Shown here piece by piece: positions 1 to 8,678 of a stretch of DNA of 64,000 nt (position 1 is the first letter of the stretch; every line of letters begins with the position of its first letter). The stretch is from NCBI GenBank assembly GCA_016742275.1, contig JACVCD010000008.1:1-64000 (forward strand), in the 5' to 3' direction. A model generated the notes under the pieces. The model searched no databases, was not told where the DNA came from, and saw only the letters and a program-made list of their open reading frames with translations. The stretch comes from Gemmatimonadaceae bacterium (GTDB lineage Bacteria; Gemmatimonadota; Gemmatimonadetes; Gemmatimonadales; Gemmatimonadaceae). Position numbers and translations under genes: made by a program.

Positions 1-34
1 ACACATGTGTATATTTCAATAATCCCACAGCAAT

Positions 35-307
35 ATGACTCACAGCCCGTTAGGTCCGCGGCAACGTACGATGGGTAAAAGAGGCAGCTACAAGGTACCC
101 GGCACGCGAAATTTTGTGGGATTCGAAGTCAATCAATCCGTCGAACACGGACGTAGCAATTTCATCCTTCGTCCGCAGATGCGAGTGAGCATTACCGATC
201 GCTTTCTCGTTGGCATTGCCGGGGGCATACCGGTCAATCGCGAAGAGGAGCGCGTGGGCACATTCCTGCGATTCATCTACGAAACGCGAAGCGGCAACAC
301 ACGCTGA
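35..307 (+). CDS. Short beta-strand-rich fragment, possible end of an outer-membrane protein
   Basis: The 90-residue frame has no signal peptide. Its second half alternates polar and hydrophobic residues and ends in two strand-like segments, like the last strands of a small outer-membrane barrel; the phrase LRPQMRVSITDRFLVGIAGG is typical of such proteins. An in-frame stop at 20-22 means it cannot simply continue from the left in this frame. However, frame 1 is open from base 1 to 78, so a longer gene could be split here by a frameshift, or this could be a decayed remnant. It converges on the next gene 60 nt away. I do not recognise a specific family. An ATG at 71 is an alternative start. Confidence 0.4.
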   Translation: MTHSPLGPRQRTMGKRGSYKVPGTRNFVGFEVNQSVEHGRSNFILRPQMRVSITDRFLVGIAGGIPVNREEERVGTFLRFIYETRSGNTR

Positions 308-367
308 GCAGGTCTCGTGCCCAGTTCTATTACAAGCCGGGCGCGAGAGTGTACGGTTCGCTGCAAA

Positions 368-1819
368 TCAGAACGTGATGCGCACCGACGATACGGGGCC
401 CAATGCGACGTGCACCCGTCCATCGAGTGCGCGTGATGATTGCCGCAGAATACCGCGCGCCGGGCCGGCATCGGGAGCCGGACCAACCAGATTGTCAGCG
501 GCGAGCATGCCCAGTAGCCCGCCAGCTGCTCCTGCAGCGGAAGCGCCGCGCCATTCCGCGTCAGCCATCGTGGCAAAGCCGGCGCCAATGAGTGCGCCAG
601 CAATACCACCAAGTTGTACGAGCGTGCCGTCGGCACTGGTGCGATCCGCCTGTCGCACCATGATGCGATCTGTCAGTACGGCACCAAGCACCACACCTGC
701 GGCCGCGGCTCCATACTGCTGGCCCCTCTTTGAGTTGTCCGACGGAATGGCAGAAAATCCGAGACCGCCAAGCAGCGCGCCGGTAAATGCCACCGTCGCA
801 TCACCTGCGGTGACATTGTACGATGCCAGGCGCGCGTATCGGGGACCCAGTGTGTATCCGACGATGGTAGAACCAACCGCAACGCCGAGCGCGACTTTTC
901 CTTCGTCGGTGAGACTGTTGTCCTCCCGTACACCTTGATATCCGTTGGGATACTCGATGGTCTCTCGGCGTGCATCGAAGACGCCTGACGCACCGGCAAC
1001 ACCCAGTGTGGTGAGCGCGGCGAGATCGGCAAAGAGACCAGCGCTTGCAGCTTCACCGTCTGTCAGTCCCCGCGCCTGACGGAATCCGATGATCGTGCCG
1101 CCAACCGCTCCAGCGAGTACGGCCCCTCCTCGTTCCGGAGCGCTCTTGAGGCCTGCGACACCCGCAAGCGCGAGCCCCGTCAGTGCGCCGCGCGATCCTC
1201 CATGGGATGCACGAATAGACTGCGCGCGCGTGACCGTGCGATTCTTGACCGTACGAGCCGCAATGAAGAAGGAGGCGCCGGCGCCGAGCAGGTAGCCACC
1301 GCCAGCTCCCGCACCGCCGCCGTCGCTGAAGAGCGCGGCGGTGGCCGGTCCGTAGGCAACGAGTCCCAGCATTGCCTGGTTACGCACAAACGCATTGCCG
1401 GCGGGCTGTGAAACCTCGATGCCGGTGCCGTTGCCGAGGACACGATCACGCGATGACCCAACCGCCAACAGTCCTGTATCGACGGCGCGGCGCAAGTTGG
1501 CGACGGCATCGTCGGCCATGGAGAAGCGGGCCACACTGCCATCGCCGCGTAGAACAGCAAGCACGGTAGCCCCGGACTCTGCACGGAACAGGCGTGCTTC
1601 GCGGAAATCGCCGGTAACCGGCCATTCGGGTGCACGTAGTCCGATGCGCGATACCGTGGCGGGTGTGAGTACCATCATGCGACCGGCGGCGTCGAATGCA
1701 AACTGCGTTTCGATGCTGACACTCTGTCCAACGAGAGTTACAGGTGCGGCCGACAGAAGAAACGCACAGGCGAGAGCAACCAGCGGGGTCCAGCGGCGCT
1801 GACCAGGCAAGAGCATCAT
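368..1819 (-). CDS. Exported Gly/Ala-rich protein, glycine-zipper-like
   Basis: The 483-residue product has an N-terminal signal peptide: a basic stretch, a hydrophobic core, then cleavage near residue 30. The rest alternates soluble stretches with Gly/Ala-rich hydrophobic segments carrying GxxxG-type spacing (for example GGAVLAGAVGGTIIG), repeated about five times. This resembles glycine-zipper proteins that associate with outer membranes. The C-terminus ends in a beta-strand-like VSSVRITF with a terminal Phe, as in barrel proteins sent to the BAM machinery. No enzymatic motif is visible. It is transcribed away from the AraC-type regulator at 2031, sharing a 211-bp intergenic region. Function unknown; location in the cell envelope is an inference. 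Confidence 0.7.
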   Translation of the reverse strand: MMLLPGQRRWTPLVALACAFLLSAAPVTLVGQSVSIETQFAFDAAGRMMVLTPATVSRIGLRAPEWPVTGDFREARLFRAESGATVLAVLRGDGSVARFSMADDAVANLRRAVDTGLLAVGSSRDRVLGNGTGIEVSQPAGNAFVRNQAMLGLVAYGPATAALFSDGGGAGAGGGYLLGAGASFFIAARTVKNRTVTRAQSIRASHGGSRGALTGLALAGVAGLKSAPERGGAVLAGAVGGTIIGFRQARGLTDGEAASAGLFADLAALTTLGVAGASGVFDARRETIEYPNGYQGVREDNSLTDEGKVALGVAVGSTIVGYTLGPRYARLASYNVTAGDATVAFTGALLGGLGFSAIPSDNSKRGQQYGAAAAGVVLGAVLTDRIMVRQADRTSADGTLVQLGGIAGALIGAGFATMADAEWRGASAAGAAGGLLGMLAADNLVGPAPDAGPARGILRQSSRALDGRVHVALGPVSSVRITF

Positions 1820-2030
1820 GGCGAGATCATTGGGTGGGAAATGCGCGCGTGGTGGGACGACGCACGGATAGGGAGGGATACGCGAAGATATCCGGTGTGC
1901 ATCAATTTCGTGTCGGGTTCTTATGAAGTCGTGTCGTTGATACCTTGGTGTACTGTGCGTTTTGTCACGTTGTTTCCTGTGGTAGTTTCGATCGCATGTT
2001 CAACGCGCCCCCCGTCGTGATCACGTCCAG

Positions 2031-3236
2031 GTGAACACATTCATGCGAACCAGCCTGCTGCTGGTTTCGCTGCTTGGGTGCGCGCAGGCGCTGTTTCTCG
2101 CAACAGCCCTCGCCTTTCGTCCCGTCAATCGACGGGCGAGTCGCCTCCTGGCCGTCATGCTGATTGCCATGGCCGTGTATCTCGGCAATGGGGTATATCT
2201 GGCGGCGAAGCTTGTTGCACAGTGGCCGGTGTTTTTCGGATGGTCACATCCCACGCCACTATTGTTCGGCCCTCTGCTGTATCTCTATGCCATTCACGCC
2301 ACAGATGCCGATCGTAAGTGGCATTGGTACGATTGGCTGCATTTCGCGCCTGCACTGGTCGTGCTGCTGTGGTCGATACCGGTGTACACATTGCCGGCGG
2401 CAGAGAAGGTGGCGTTGTACGAAGCGATTGGGGACGGTGTCGTCCCGCCGAGTGTGGCGACGAATCTGCAAGTCGCCTATTGGCTTCGGATGATCTCCGG
2501 CGTGGTATACACGGCGTGCACGGTGCTGGTGGTTCGGGCGCATCGTGTCGCCATTCGTCGGCAATTTTCGACACTGGATCGTGTTACGCTGGATTGGTTG
2601 CTGCTCCTGGCTGGCGCCAGCGTCATTGTCTGGATGGTGGTGGTACTCGCGCGATTGGTCGAACCGGCAGGGTGGGTGCCTGCGGGAACCGGCGACTATA
2701 TAATCGCGATGGTGCTGGCCGTCTTGACGTATTTGGTGGGATATCGCGGACTCCAGCAGTCCGAGATGCACCGGCCCATGCCGGAGCCGGTGGTGGCGAC
2801 CACTGATGCCGATGAACCAGCACCGGCAGACGTGCGAACGGACCGCGCACTGATGACGCCGGGCATGGCGAACGCGCTCGAACGGCGTCTGCACGAGATG
2901 ATGGAGCAGGAGAAGCCTTGGCAGGATCCGGAACTGACGCTGGGCAGTCTGGCTGAACGACTGAACACGTCGACGCACAAGCTGAGCGATGTGCTCAATG
3001 GACGTGTGGAGCAGAACTTCCACGACTATGTGAATGCCTTCCGCGTGCGCGAAGTGCAGCGGCAGCTGATACAGCCTGGCAGTGTCAATCGCACCGTGCT
3101 GTCCATTGCTCTGGATGCGGGTTTTGCATCCAAGTCGACATTCAATGCCGTGTTTCGCAAGCAAACGGGAATGACGCCTTCGGCCTGGCGGGATGCACAG
3201 GGGCAACGCCCTTCCGATTCAGGGTCGATTTCCTGA
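2031..3236 (+). CDS. Membrane-anchored AraC-family transcriptional regulator
   Basis: The 401-residue protein has seven predicted membrane segments in about residues 5-245, followed by a cytoplasmic AraC-type DNA-binding domain at about 285-390. The second helix-turn-helix reads SIALDAGFASKSTFNAVFRK and is followed by the usual TGMTPSAWR. This architecture, a 7TM sensor plus AraC output, is common in Bacteroidota and Gemmatimonadota and is thought to sense an envelope or extracellular signal; the ligand is unknown. I take GTG 2031 as start; an in-frame ATG lies at 2043. A 10-bp perfect hairpin follows the stop. Targets could include the flanking membrane protein at 3398 or the divergent gene at 368-1819, but nothing in the sequence proves this. 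Confidence 0.85.
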   Translation: MNTFMRTSLLLVSLLGCAQALFLATALAFRPVNRRASRLLAVMLIAMAVYLGNGVYLAAKLVAQWPVFFGWSHPTPLLFGPLLYLYAIHATDADRKWHWYDWLHFAPALVVLLWSIPVYTLPAAEKVALYEAIGDGVVPPSVATNLQVAYWLRMISGVVYTACTVLVVRAHRVAIRRQFSTLDRVTLDWLLLLAGASVIVWMVVVLARLVEPAGWVPAGTGDYIIAMVLAVLTYLVGYRGLQQSEMHRPMPEPVVATTDADEPAPADVRTDRALMTPGMANALERRLHEMMEQEKPWQDPELTLGSLAERLNTSTHKLSDVLNGRVEQNFHDYVNAFRVREVQRQLIQPGSVNRTVLSIALDAGFASKSTFNAVFRKQTGMTPSAWRDAQGQRPSDSGSIS

Positions 3237-3250
3237 GCAGATAGGCGCTG

Positions 3251-3278
3251 GACGTCCGAACGGATCGATTCGGACGTC
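3251..3278 (+). terminator. Hairpin after the AraC-type gene, possible terminator
   Basis: GACGTCCGAA at 3251-3260 is perfectly complementary to TTCGGACGTC at 3269-3278, giving a 10-bp stem with an 8-nt loop just 15 nt after the stop codon of the regulator. There is no clear T-run after it, so it may terminate weakly or protect the mRNA 3' end. Confidence 0.5.
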
Positions 3279-3397
3279 TCCATTGATCGAGCGGGACGAC
3301 CATAGAGACAACTCGAGGCATCTGGCGTGCGGATCTGCTGGCGCATTGGGGCGTCAGTGCATCCGTCACTACGGATACTCAAGGAGTTGTTCCCCTG

Positions 3398-4078
3398 ATG
3401 GCATCGCAGCAGCTCAGCACGTCCGCCGTGCACGGCCGGTTCGCAAATCGCTGGCGAATGGCGTTCCGAGGTTCGGGCGTCGCAACGGCACTTCTATTGG
3501 CCCTTTTGGTTGGCGTCATGGCGGTAGTGCAGTACGCCCGCTACGACCCGCTCACGGACACACGACCGGCCGTCAACTTTTCGCAGCATCCCACGGCCAT
3601 TGTGTTTCATGCGCTGGGTGCGTCGTTTGCTCCGCTCATTGGACTTCTTCAGTGGTCGACCCGCCTGCGCAAACGCTGGCCTGCGGTGCATCGATGGCTT
3701 GGACGCTTCTACGTGATGATCTGCGTGTTGATCGGTGGCATGGCGGGGCTCTGGCTTTCGTTCTTCGCTTACGGTGGGCCGCTGGTTCGAATCGGACTCA
3801 ATATCGTGGGTGTGCTGTGGCTGTTCACGACATGGAAGGCGTACGCCGCCATTCGCGCCGGACGCGTAAGTGAACATCGTCGGTGGATGATGCGCAGTGT
3901 GGCGCTGGCCCTGGGCGGCGTGACGCTGCGTGCCTATCTGCCCATTCTGGTGATCTCGTCGGTGCCGTTTCTGACCGCCTATCGCATCGTAGCGTGGGCA
4001 TCGTGGGTGCCCAATCTGCTGATTGCCGAATACCTGCTGTATCGGGAGCGGCAGGGAAGGCTGCGTCCGTCCCGATAG
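3398..4078 (+). CDS. DUF2306-family integral membrane protein
   Basis: The 226-residue protein is mostly hydrophobic, with four to five membrane segments and no signal peptide. Sequence features match the DUF2306 family: a His in the second membrane segment region (VFHALGASFAPLIGLLQW), RLRKRWPAVHRWLGRFYV between helices, and SEHRRWMMRS before a further helix. The spacing of conserved His and Arg residues is like that of cytochrome b561-type proteins, but haem binding is not established for this family. A good ribosome-binding site, AAGGAG, lies 12 nt before ATG 3398. It follows the membrane-bound AraC-type regulator and may respond to it. Specific function unknown. Confidence 0.8.
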   Translation: MASQQLSTSAVHGRFANRWRMAFRGSGVATALLLALLVGVMAVVQYARYDPLTDTRPAVNFSQHPTAIVFHALGASFAPLIGLLQWSTRLRKRWPAVHRWLGRFYVMICVLIGGMAGLWLSFFAYGGPLVRIGLNIVGVLWLFTTWKAYAAIRAGRVSEHRRWMMRSVALALGGVTLRAYLPILVISSVPFLTAYRIVAWASWVPNLLIAEYLLYRERQGRLRPSR

Positions 4079-4198
4079 CGCGGGGTATCGTCCCGGAGCG
4101 CTGGTGAGAAAAGTGGCGAACAGCACCATTCTGTCGCACACTGTTGACCATCGATCCGGTCACCGGATGGTTCTTCTCCGCTTCTCATCTGCCCGATC

Positions 4199-5860
4199 AT
4201 GATTCGTCGCGCGCTCTTCGTCGTGGGTTCGTTCGTACCGTTCGTGTTGAACGCGCAGGCTCGGGTTCCGGCCGCACCAACAATTCCTGACACCGCGCGT
4301 CTCGCGATTCAGCGCATCCTGGCTCCGCTCAGCAGCAATGACGGACCGGGGTGCGCCGTGGGCATTTCGCGGAATGGCAACCCTGCCTATCTGAACGGAT
4401 TCGGTTCAGCAAATCTCGAAACCAATACGCCGATCACGCCGGGTAGCATTTTTCACGTGGCGTCGGTGTCCAAACAGTTCACGGCTGCATCCATCATGCT
4501 GCTGGTGAGTGACGGCAAGCTTTCGCTCGACGACGATATTCGCAAACACTTGCCGGAGATTCGGAGCTACGGCCCGCCCATCACCATCCGACATCTGTTG
4601 CAGCACACGAGTGGTATGCGGGATCAGTGGTCCTTACTGTCGTTGTCGCGCGGACGCTTCAGCGAGAATCGGATTACCGATGACGATGTGATGGAGATTG
4701 TTGCGCGTCAGCAGGAGCTCAACTTTCCGACGGGAACGCAGTACGAATACAGCAATACGGGATTCACGCTGGCGTCACAGATCGTGAAGCGGGTGAGTGG
4801 TCAGTCGATGCGCGCGTTCGCTGAAGCGCGCATTTTCTCACCGCTTGGCATGCGCAGCACACATTTTCACGACGACTACACGATGCTGGTGCCTGGTCGC
4901 ACATCGGCCTACGAGCGTCGCGCTGATGGCTGGCACGTGAGCATCCCGAATTTCGACACCTACGGGGCGACGAGTCTGTTCACCACCGCTGGTGATCTGC
5001 TTAAGTGGGCCGCCAATCTCGAGAAGCCAGTGGTTGGCACCGCGGCCATGTACGATGAGATGCGACGCAGTGGCGTGTTGACGACTGGAGAAAGCACGGG
5101 CTACGGCCTTGGTCTTTCCGTTGGTCGCTATCGTGGGGCGGCGATTTATGGTCATGGCGGCGCCGACGCAGGCTATCGGGCCAACCTCGATATCGTGCCG
5201 GAGCACGGACTGGCCGTTGCATTGTTGTGCAATGCGGCAAACGCCAATCCAGCCGCTCTGTCACGCAACATCATCGATGTGGTGTTGCGGTCGCAGTTGA
5301 CGTCTCCGCCGCTCACGTCACCGCGTGCAATGTATCGACCATCAGCAGCGGCCATGGATCGTGTGGCCGGATTGTGGATTGAAGGTTTGGTGGGTCGTGC
5401 GCTGTTGTTCAAGCGACGCGACAGCGTGTTGGTCATGGGTACGGCACCCAACGCGCCGGCGCTCATCGCGCTTGATGACAGCACGTACACCGCAGGACCG
5501 GGCGGTACCGAATATCAGTTGCGCACGAATGGCACACTCACCATTCGCAATCCCGGATCGACATTGCCGCCGATTGCTGCGGTGAAGCGTCCCGAGGTCA
5601 CACTCACCGGTACGGCGCTCGCACCCTTCGCCGGGACGTACTACAGCGAAGAATTGGGCAGCACCTATACGGTGACTGCTAGCGACAGCACACTGGTACT
5701 CAAGACGCGATGGGGCAATCCGCTTACGGTTCGCTCAGTCACCACCGATCACTTTATCGGCAACACGATCGTGGTGTTCACTCGCGATGGCCGCGGCCGA
5801 ATCGATGGTATGCGGATTAGTGATCAGCGGTCGCGTCGTGTGCGGTTTGTGCGTCGGTAG
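4199..5860 (+). CDS. Exported serine hydrolase of the class C beta-lactamase / PBP4* fold
   Basis: The 553-residue protein has a signal peptide (cleavage near residue 20, NAQA). The beta-lactamase-like domain spans about 25-370 and carries the catalytic SxxK (S89-V-S-K92), the YxN motif (Y184-S-N186) and a HGG-type third motif in YGHGGADAGY at about 316-325. The C-terminal 170 residues form an extra beta-rich domain often found in this group. Family members hydrolyse D-amino-acid peptides, esters or beta-lactams; the substrate here cannot be read from sequence. It acts in the periplasm or is secreted. Its last 44 nt overlap the 3' end of the convergent HIT gene. A second protein of this superfamily lies at 20856-22034. 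Confidence 0.88.
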   Translation: MIRRALFVVGSFVPFVLNAQARVPAAPTIPDTARLAIQRILAPLSSNDGPGCAVGISRNGNPAYLNGFGSANLETNTPITPGSIFHVASVSKQFTAASIMLLVSDGKLSLDDDIRKHLPEIRSYGPPITIRHLLQHTSGMRDQWSLLSLSRGRFSENRITDDDVMEIVARQQELNFPTGTQYEYSNTGFTLASQIVKRVSGQSMRAFAEARIFSPLGMRSTHFHDDYTMLVPGRTSAYERRADGWHVSIPNFDTYGATSLFTTAGDLLKWAANLEKPVVGTAAMYDEMRRSGVLTTGESTGYGLGLSVGRYRGAAIYGHGGADAGYRANLDIVPEHGLAVALLCNAANANPAALSRNIIDVVLRSQLTSPPLTSPRAMYRPSAAAMDRVAGLWIEGLVGRALLFKRRDSVLVMGTAPNAPALIALDDSTYTAGPGGTEYQLRTNGTLTIRNPGSTLPPIAAVKRPEVTLTGTALAPFAGTYYSEELGSTYTVTASDSTLVLKTRWGNPLTVRSVTTDHFIGNTIVVFTRDGRGRIDGMRISDQRSRRVRFVRR

Positions 5861-6296
5861 ACCTGCTGAGCGCTGCGATCAGTTTTTCGGCCCAGGCGTC
5901 GAGATCCTCACGCGCTGGAAGTGTGGGCGGCTCCGGATAGATCTCCAGCAATCGGTCGCCCATCACGCGAGGATGGATGTGTACATGCAGATGGGGCACT
6001 TCCTGGTTGCCGCCGGCCCCGATGGAGTGCCAGAGGCTCATGCCATCATTCGGGAAGGTGTCGCCCACCGCTCGTGTGAGCTGCTGCACGAGGGTGAAGA
6101 CGTCGACCAGCGTGGCCGCATTGGCTTCGCGGAGGTCATTGATGTGCGAGCGGCTGACGACCAGCACATGGCCCGGATGTGCCTGACGAACATCCATGAA
6201 TGCCACGGCGTGCGCGTTCTGCGCTACAATACTGGCATCGGCCTCGCCGGCCATGATGCGACAGAAAATGCAGGTATGTGTCGTGTCATCCGTCAT
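5817..6296 (-). CDS. HIT-family nucleotide hydrolase/transferase
   Basis: The 159-residue cytoplasmic protein has the histidine triad H102-L-H104-V-H106-I-H108, where H104 is expected to carry the nucleotidyl intermediate. It also has the N-terminal CxFC (C9, C12) seen in zinc-binding HIT proteins and the FMDVRQAHPGHVLV segment typical of the fold. Family members remove AMP or related groups from purine nucleoside phosphoramidates or dinucleoside polyphosphates. It starts at ATG 6296, only 16 nt from the divergent start at 6313, so at least one of the two promoters must lie inside a coding region. The 3' end overlaps the serine hydrolase gene by 44 nt. The C-terminus continues past the usual core with an Ala-rich tail. 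Confidence 0.9.
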   Translation of the reverse strand: MTDDTTHTCIFCRIMAGEADASIVAQNAHAVAFMDVRQAHPGHVLVVSRSHINDLREANAATLVDVFTLVQQLTRAVGDTFPNDGMSLWHSIGAGGNQEVPHLHVHIHPRVMGDRLLEIYPEPPTLPAREDLDAWAEKLIAALSRSTDAQTAHDATADH

Positions 6297-6312
6297 TCGG
6301 AGAACTTACGTC

Positions 6313-6564
6313 ATGCCCAACAGCCTCGACAATCATTCGACGGACACACTGCGGTCCATGCAGTCTCAGTTGATGAAATGGATCATCGGACTGTTGGTGG
6401 TCGATGGTCTCATCGTGGCAGCGTTTGTTCTTCTGTTGGTCATGCGCCCCCGAACCAATGTGCTGCCGCTGGTTCCAGTGTTGTTGATTCCTGGGCTGGT
6501 TCTGGCGCCGTTTCTGTTGCGATTGACGTCAATCAAGAAAGAACTCGCGCGTAGGGGCGCGTAA
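6313..6564 (+). CDS. Small two-helix membrane protein, unknown
   Basis: The 83-residue product has a charged N-terminus and then two membrane segments, about residues 22-44 (WIIGLLVVDGLIVAAFVLLL) and 50-68, joined by a short RPRTN turn. It ends in a basic KKELARRGA tail. I chose ATG 6313 because upstream codons in the frame lie inside the divergent HIT gene and look non-coding. No recognisable domain. It converges on the DUF6265 gene 10 nt away. It may be a small accessory or stress protein; no function is assigned. Confidence 0.65.
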   Translation: MPNSLDNHSTDTLRSMQSQLMKWIIGLLVVDGLIVAAFVLLLVMRPRTNVLPLVPVLLIPGLVLAPFLLRLTSIKKELARRGA

Positions 6565-6574
6565 ACGCGCTGGT

Positions 6575-7057
6575 CTACTGATCGCACACCTTGCGTCGCA
6601 TGGGGATATCCATATCACGCGTGCGGCCATTGGTGACGGCCGAAATGCGTGCGACGATGGAGTCCTTGCTGACGCGGCGATAGGCAATGACCTGCGGGAA
6701 GTCATGCGCGGGATTCTCGAATACCGCGAGTGTGTCCTGAACGGTGGTGGCGGCGAAAGCCGTTTCTGTCTGTCCGCTCGGAATGGCGATGTAGGACAGA
6801 CGTCCATTGACCGGCGCAATGCGCAGCCATTCCCAAGCGCGGGTCGATGGGCCCGTTACTGTGCGGCTCGCGCCATGCATGGTACCTCCTTCAGGTGCCA
6901 TCCACTGTTCTTGAACAGTTCGCGTGGGTGTGCGCTGCTCCCAGCAGCCGGCAAGCCACTTGAGCCGGGCTATGTCGAACGTCGAGGCGCCGGTGCTTTG
7001 CGCTTCAACCAGCGTTGGCGTGGCCAGCAGAACGATCAGGCGAAACAGCGAGCGCAT
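6575..7057 (-). CDS. Exported DUF6265-family protein
   Basis: The 160-residue product starts with a signal peptide (cleavage after VEAQ, near residue 20). The mature part has the DUF6265 hallmarks: the opening LKWLAGCWEQ, then EQWMAPEGGTMHGASRTV, and a barrel-like run of beta strands with SYIAIPSGQ and FENPAHDFPQVIAYRR. The fold is probably a small lipocalin-like barrel that may bind a ligand, but the family has no established activity. It is divergent from the AraC-type gene at 7205, with 147 bp between the starts, so the regulator may control it. Confidence 0.8.
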   Translation of the reverse strand: MRSLFRLIVLLATPTLVEAQSTGASTFDIARLKWLAGCWEQRTPTRTVQEQWMAPEGGTMHGASRTVTGPSTRAWEWLRIAPVNGRLSYIAIPSGQTETAFAATTVQDTLAVFENPAHDFPQVIAYRRVSKDSIVARISAVTNGRTRDMDIPMRRKVCDQ

Positions 7058-7204
7058 ATGAACACGTGCGAGAGAAGTATTCCAGGTCCCGCCAAGAATG
7101 GCGGAGTACGAACCGGAGAGTAGGATAGAACCATTGCACCTGTCCGCCTTGGATTTTCGCGACAGGTACTATGGGTCATACGCCACGGGGATCGTTCGGA
7201 GCAT

Positions 7205-8077
7205 ATGGAGTATCAGGAGTGGCCGGCGCCAGCGGGAACGGAGCATCTGATACGGTGCTGCTGGTCGCTGCGTGCGACGGCAGGCCAGTCCGAGGGTGCT
7301 GAGTCAGACGCAGCTGAGCCTGATGACGCCGAGCCTACGGGCGCCGAGCCGGCGCTGCCGGACGGATGCCCCGAGTTGATTCTCAATTTCGGGGATCCAT
7401 GGCGGCACGTGTCCGCGGACGGGAGCGCGCGTGAGCAACCTCGGGCGTTTCTGGTTGGCCAGATCACGGGGCCTTTTGTGGTGCATCCCACAGAGAACGT
7501 GGACCTCATGGCCGTGCGATTCGAGCCGCACGGCGCTGCCGCACTGACGCCCGATCTGTCGCTGTTGACCAATCATTGGAAAGCGCTGGACGACTTGCAG
7601 CAGGAGGCGTCGTCTCCGCTGTCAGAGGTGCTGGAGTCGTTGCAGGCAGTGTGCCGTGCCATGTCTTCGTTGACGATGGCCGAACGGTTCGAGCGTCTGT
7701 CTGTGTGGCTGTGGCAGTACACCAGCGTCGGCAAACACGCGGACTACATGGTGGCAGAGACCGTGCGGGCGATTGTCGGTTCGCGGGGAGCTGTGACCAT
7801 CGATGATGTGGCGGCTACTATCGGTGTGCATGTGCGCACTCTGCAGCGACGGTTCACGAAGCAGGTCGGGGTATCGCCCAAGCGTCTCGCGCGCACCGTG
7901 CGTTTTCATCATGTGTGTCAGGCGTGGCGACGTGATCCGGACACACTGGCCCGTGTTGCGGCGGATTGCGGGTACTGCGACGAATCGCACCTCGTTCGCG
8001 ACTTCCGGGCGTTTGTCGGTGAACCGCCGGCCACGTTTCTCAAAGCGCTCCCGGCGTTCTCGGCCCATTTCCTCTAG
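7205..8077 (+). CDS. AraC-family regulator with DUF6597 N-terminal domain
   Basis: The 290-residue soluble protein begins with the DUF6597-type domain (about 1-150: a MEYQEWPAPAGTEHLIRCCW-like opening and LPDGCPELILNFGDPW). This domain is common in AraC regulators of uncharacterised stimulus response. The C-terminal DNA-binding domain (about 185-285) contains TIDDVAATIGVHVRTLQRRF and VAADCGYCDESHLVRDFRAF, both standard AraC helix-turn-helices. Residues about 30-55 carry an Asp/Glu/Ala-rich insert. GGAG precedes ATG 7205 closely. It is divergent from the exported DUF6265 protein, a plausible target. The inducer is not evident. Confidence 0.85.
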   Translation: MEYQEWPAPAGTEHLIRCCWSLRATAGQSEGAESDAAEPDDAEPTGAEPALPDGCPELILNFGDPWRHVSADGSAREQPRAFLVGQITGPFVVHPTENVDLMAVRFEPHGAAALTPDLSLLTNHWKALDDLQQEASSPLSEVLESLQAVCRAMSSLTMAERFERLSVWLWQYTSVGKHADYMVAETVRAIVGSRGAVTIDDVAATIGVHVRTLQRRFTKQVGVSPKRLARTVRFHHVCQAWRRDPDTLARVAADCGYCDESHLVRDFRAFVGEPPATFLKALPAFSAHFL

Positions 8078-8165
8078 ATTTCACCCTGCGTACTCCGCAT
8101 GCGTGTGCCGGTATCGATTCCGATATCGCTGCACGCGTCCTCTCCCTCTGTTTCGAGACCCTTCC

Positions 8166-8648
8166 GTGCGCCCTTCTCGCCCGATCGCCGCTTCCGTGCT
8201 GGCTGCCACGCTGATCGTCAGCGCTGTCGCCTGCACTGCCTCCGAACAAACGCCCGCAGCGGACAGCGCTGCGGATAGCGCGTCTGCGGCCGCTGTTGCG
8301 GCGCCTGCTGGGCCTGCGGTGAGCATTGTGTCGCCGATGGAAGGAGACAGCGTGACGTTGCCGTTCACGGTGCGCCTCGAAGCGACGGGCGTGGAAGTCG
8401 TGAAGGCCAGTGGCACGCGTGAAGAGGGCAAGGGACATCATCATCTCATCATCAATGGTGACGTGCCATCGGATACGTTGCCGCTGCCGCCTGCGCCGAT
8501 TGTCATTCACATGGGTGATGCTTCGACGGAACGTGTGATCGATTCGCTGCCCAAGGGTCCGCATCGCATCATCGCCGTGTTCGCTGACGGCGCGCACGTG
8601 CCCTGGACGACGGTGAAGCGCGATACGCTCAACATCATCGTGAAGTAA
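8166..8648 (+). CDS. DUF4399-domain lipoprotein
   Basis: The 160-residue product begins at GTG 8166, chosen because it gives a proper lipoprotein signal (RPSRPIAASVLAATL, then AVAC near residue 26), whereas upstream in-frame codons overlap the preceding regulator in a non-coding frame. After a low-complexity Ala/Asp/Ser linker comes the DUF4399 domain: a VSIVSPMEGDSVTLPFTV opening, the His-rich GKGHHHLIING, and a closing GPHRIIAVFADGAHVPW. Members are periplasmic or outer-membrane-anchored; the clustered His residues suggest metal binding, which is inference. It is followed 30 nt later by an exported PLP enzyme and may be cotranscribed with it. Confidence 0.8.
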   Translation: MRPSRPIAASVLAATLIVSAVACTASEQTPAADSAADSASAAAVAAPAGPAVSIVSPMEGDSVTLPFTVRLEATGVEVVKASGTREEGKGHHHLIINGDVPSDTLPLPPAPIVIHMGDASTERVIDSLPKGPHRIIAVFADGAHVPWTTVKRDTLNIIVK

Positions 8649-8678
8649 GGTCGACCGAGTTCTCCTCTCGGGACTTTG

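Noticed and set aside
2259-3206. 315-codon minus-strand frame opposite the AraC-type gene
   Set aside because: The plus strand has clear membrane segments and AraC motifs; the minus product has none.
7803-8165. Longer N-terminus for the DUF4399 lipoprotein
   Set aside because: The extension lies within the preceding regulator in another frame and would bury the lipoprotein signal.
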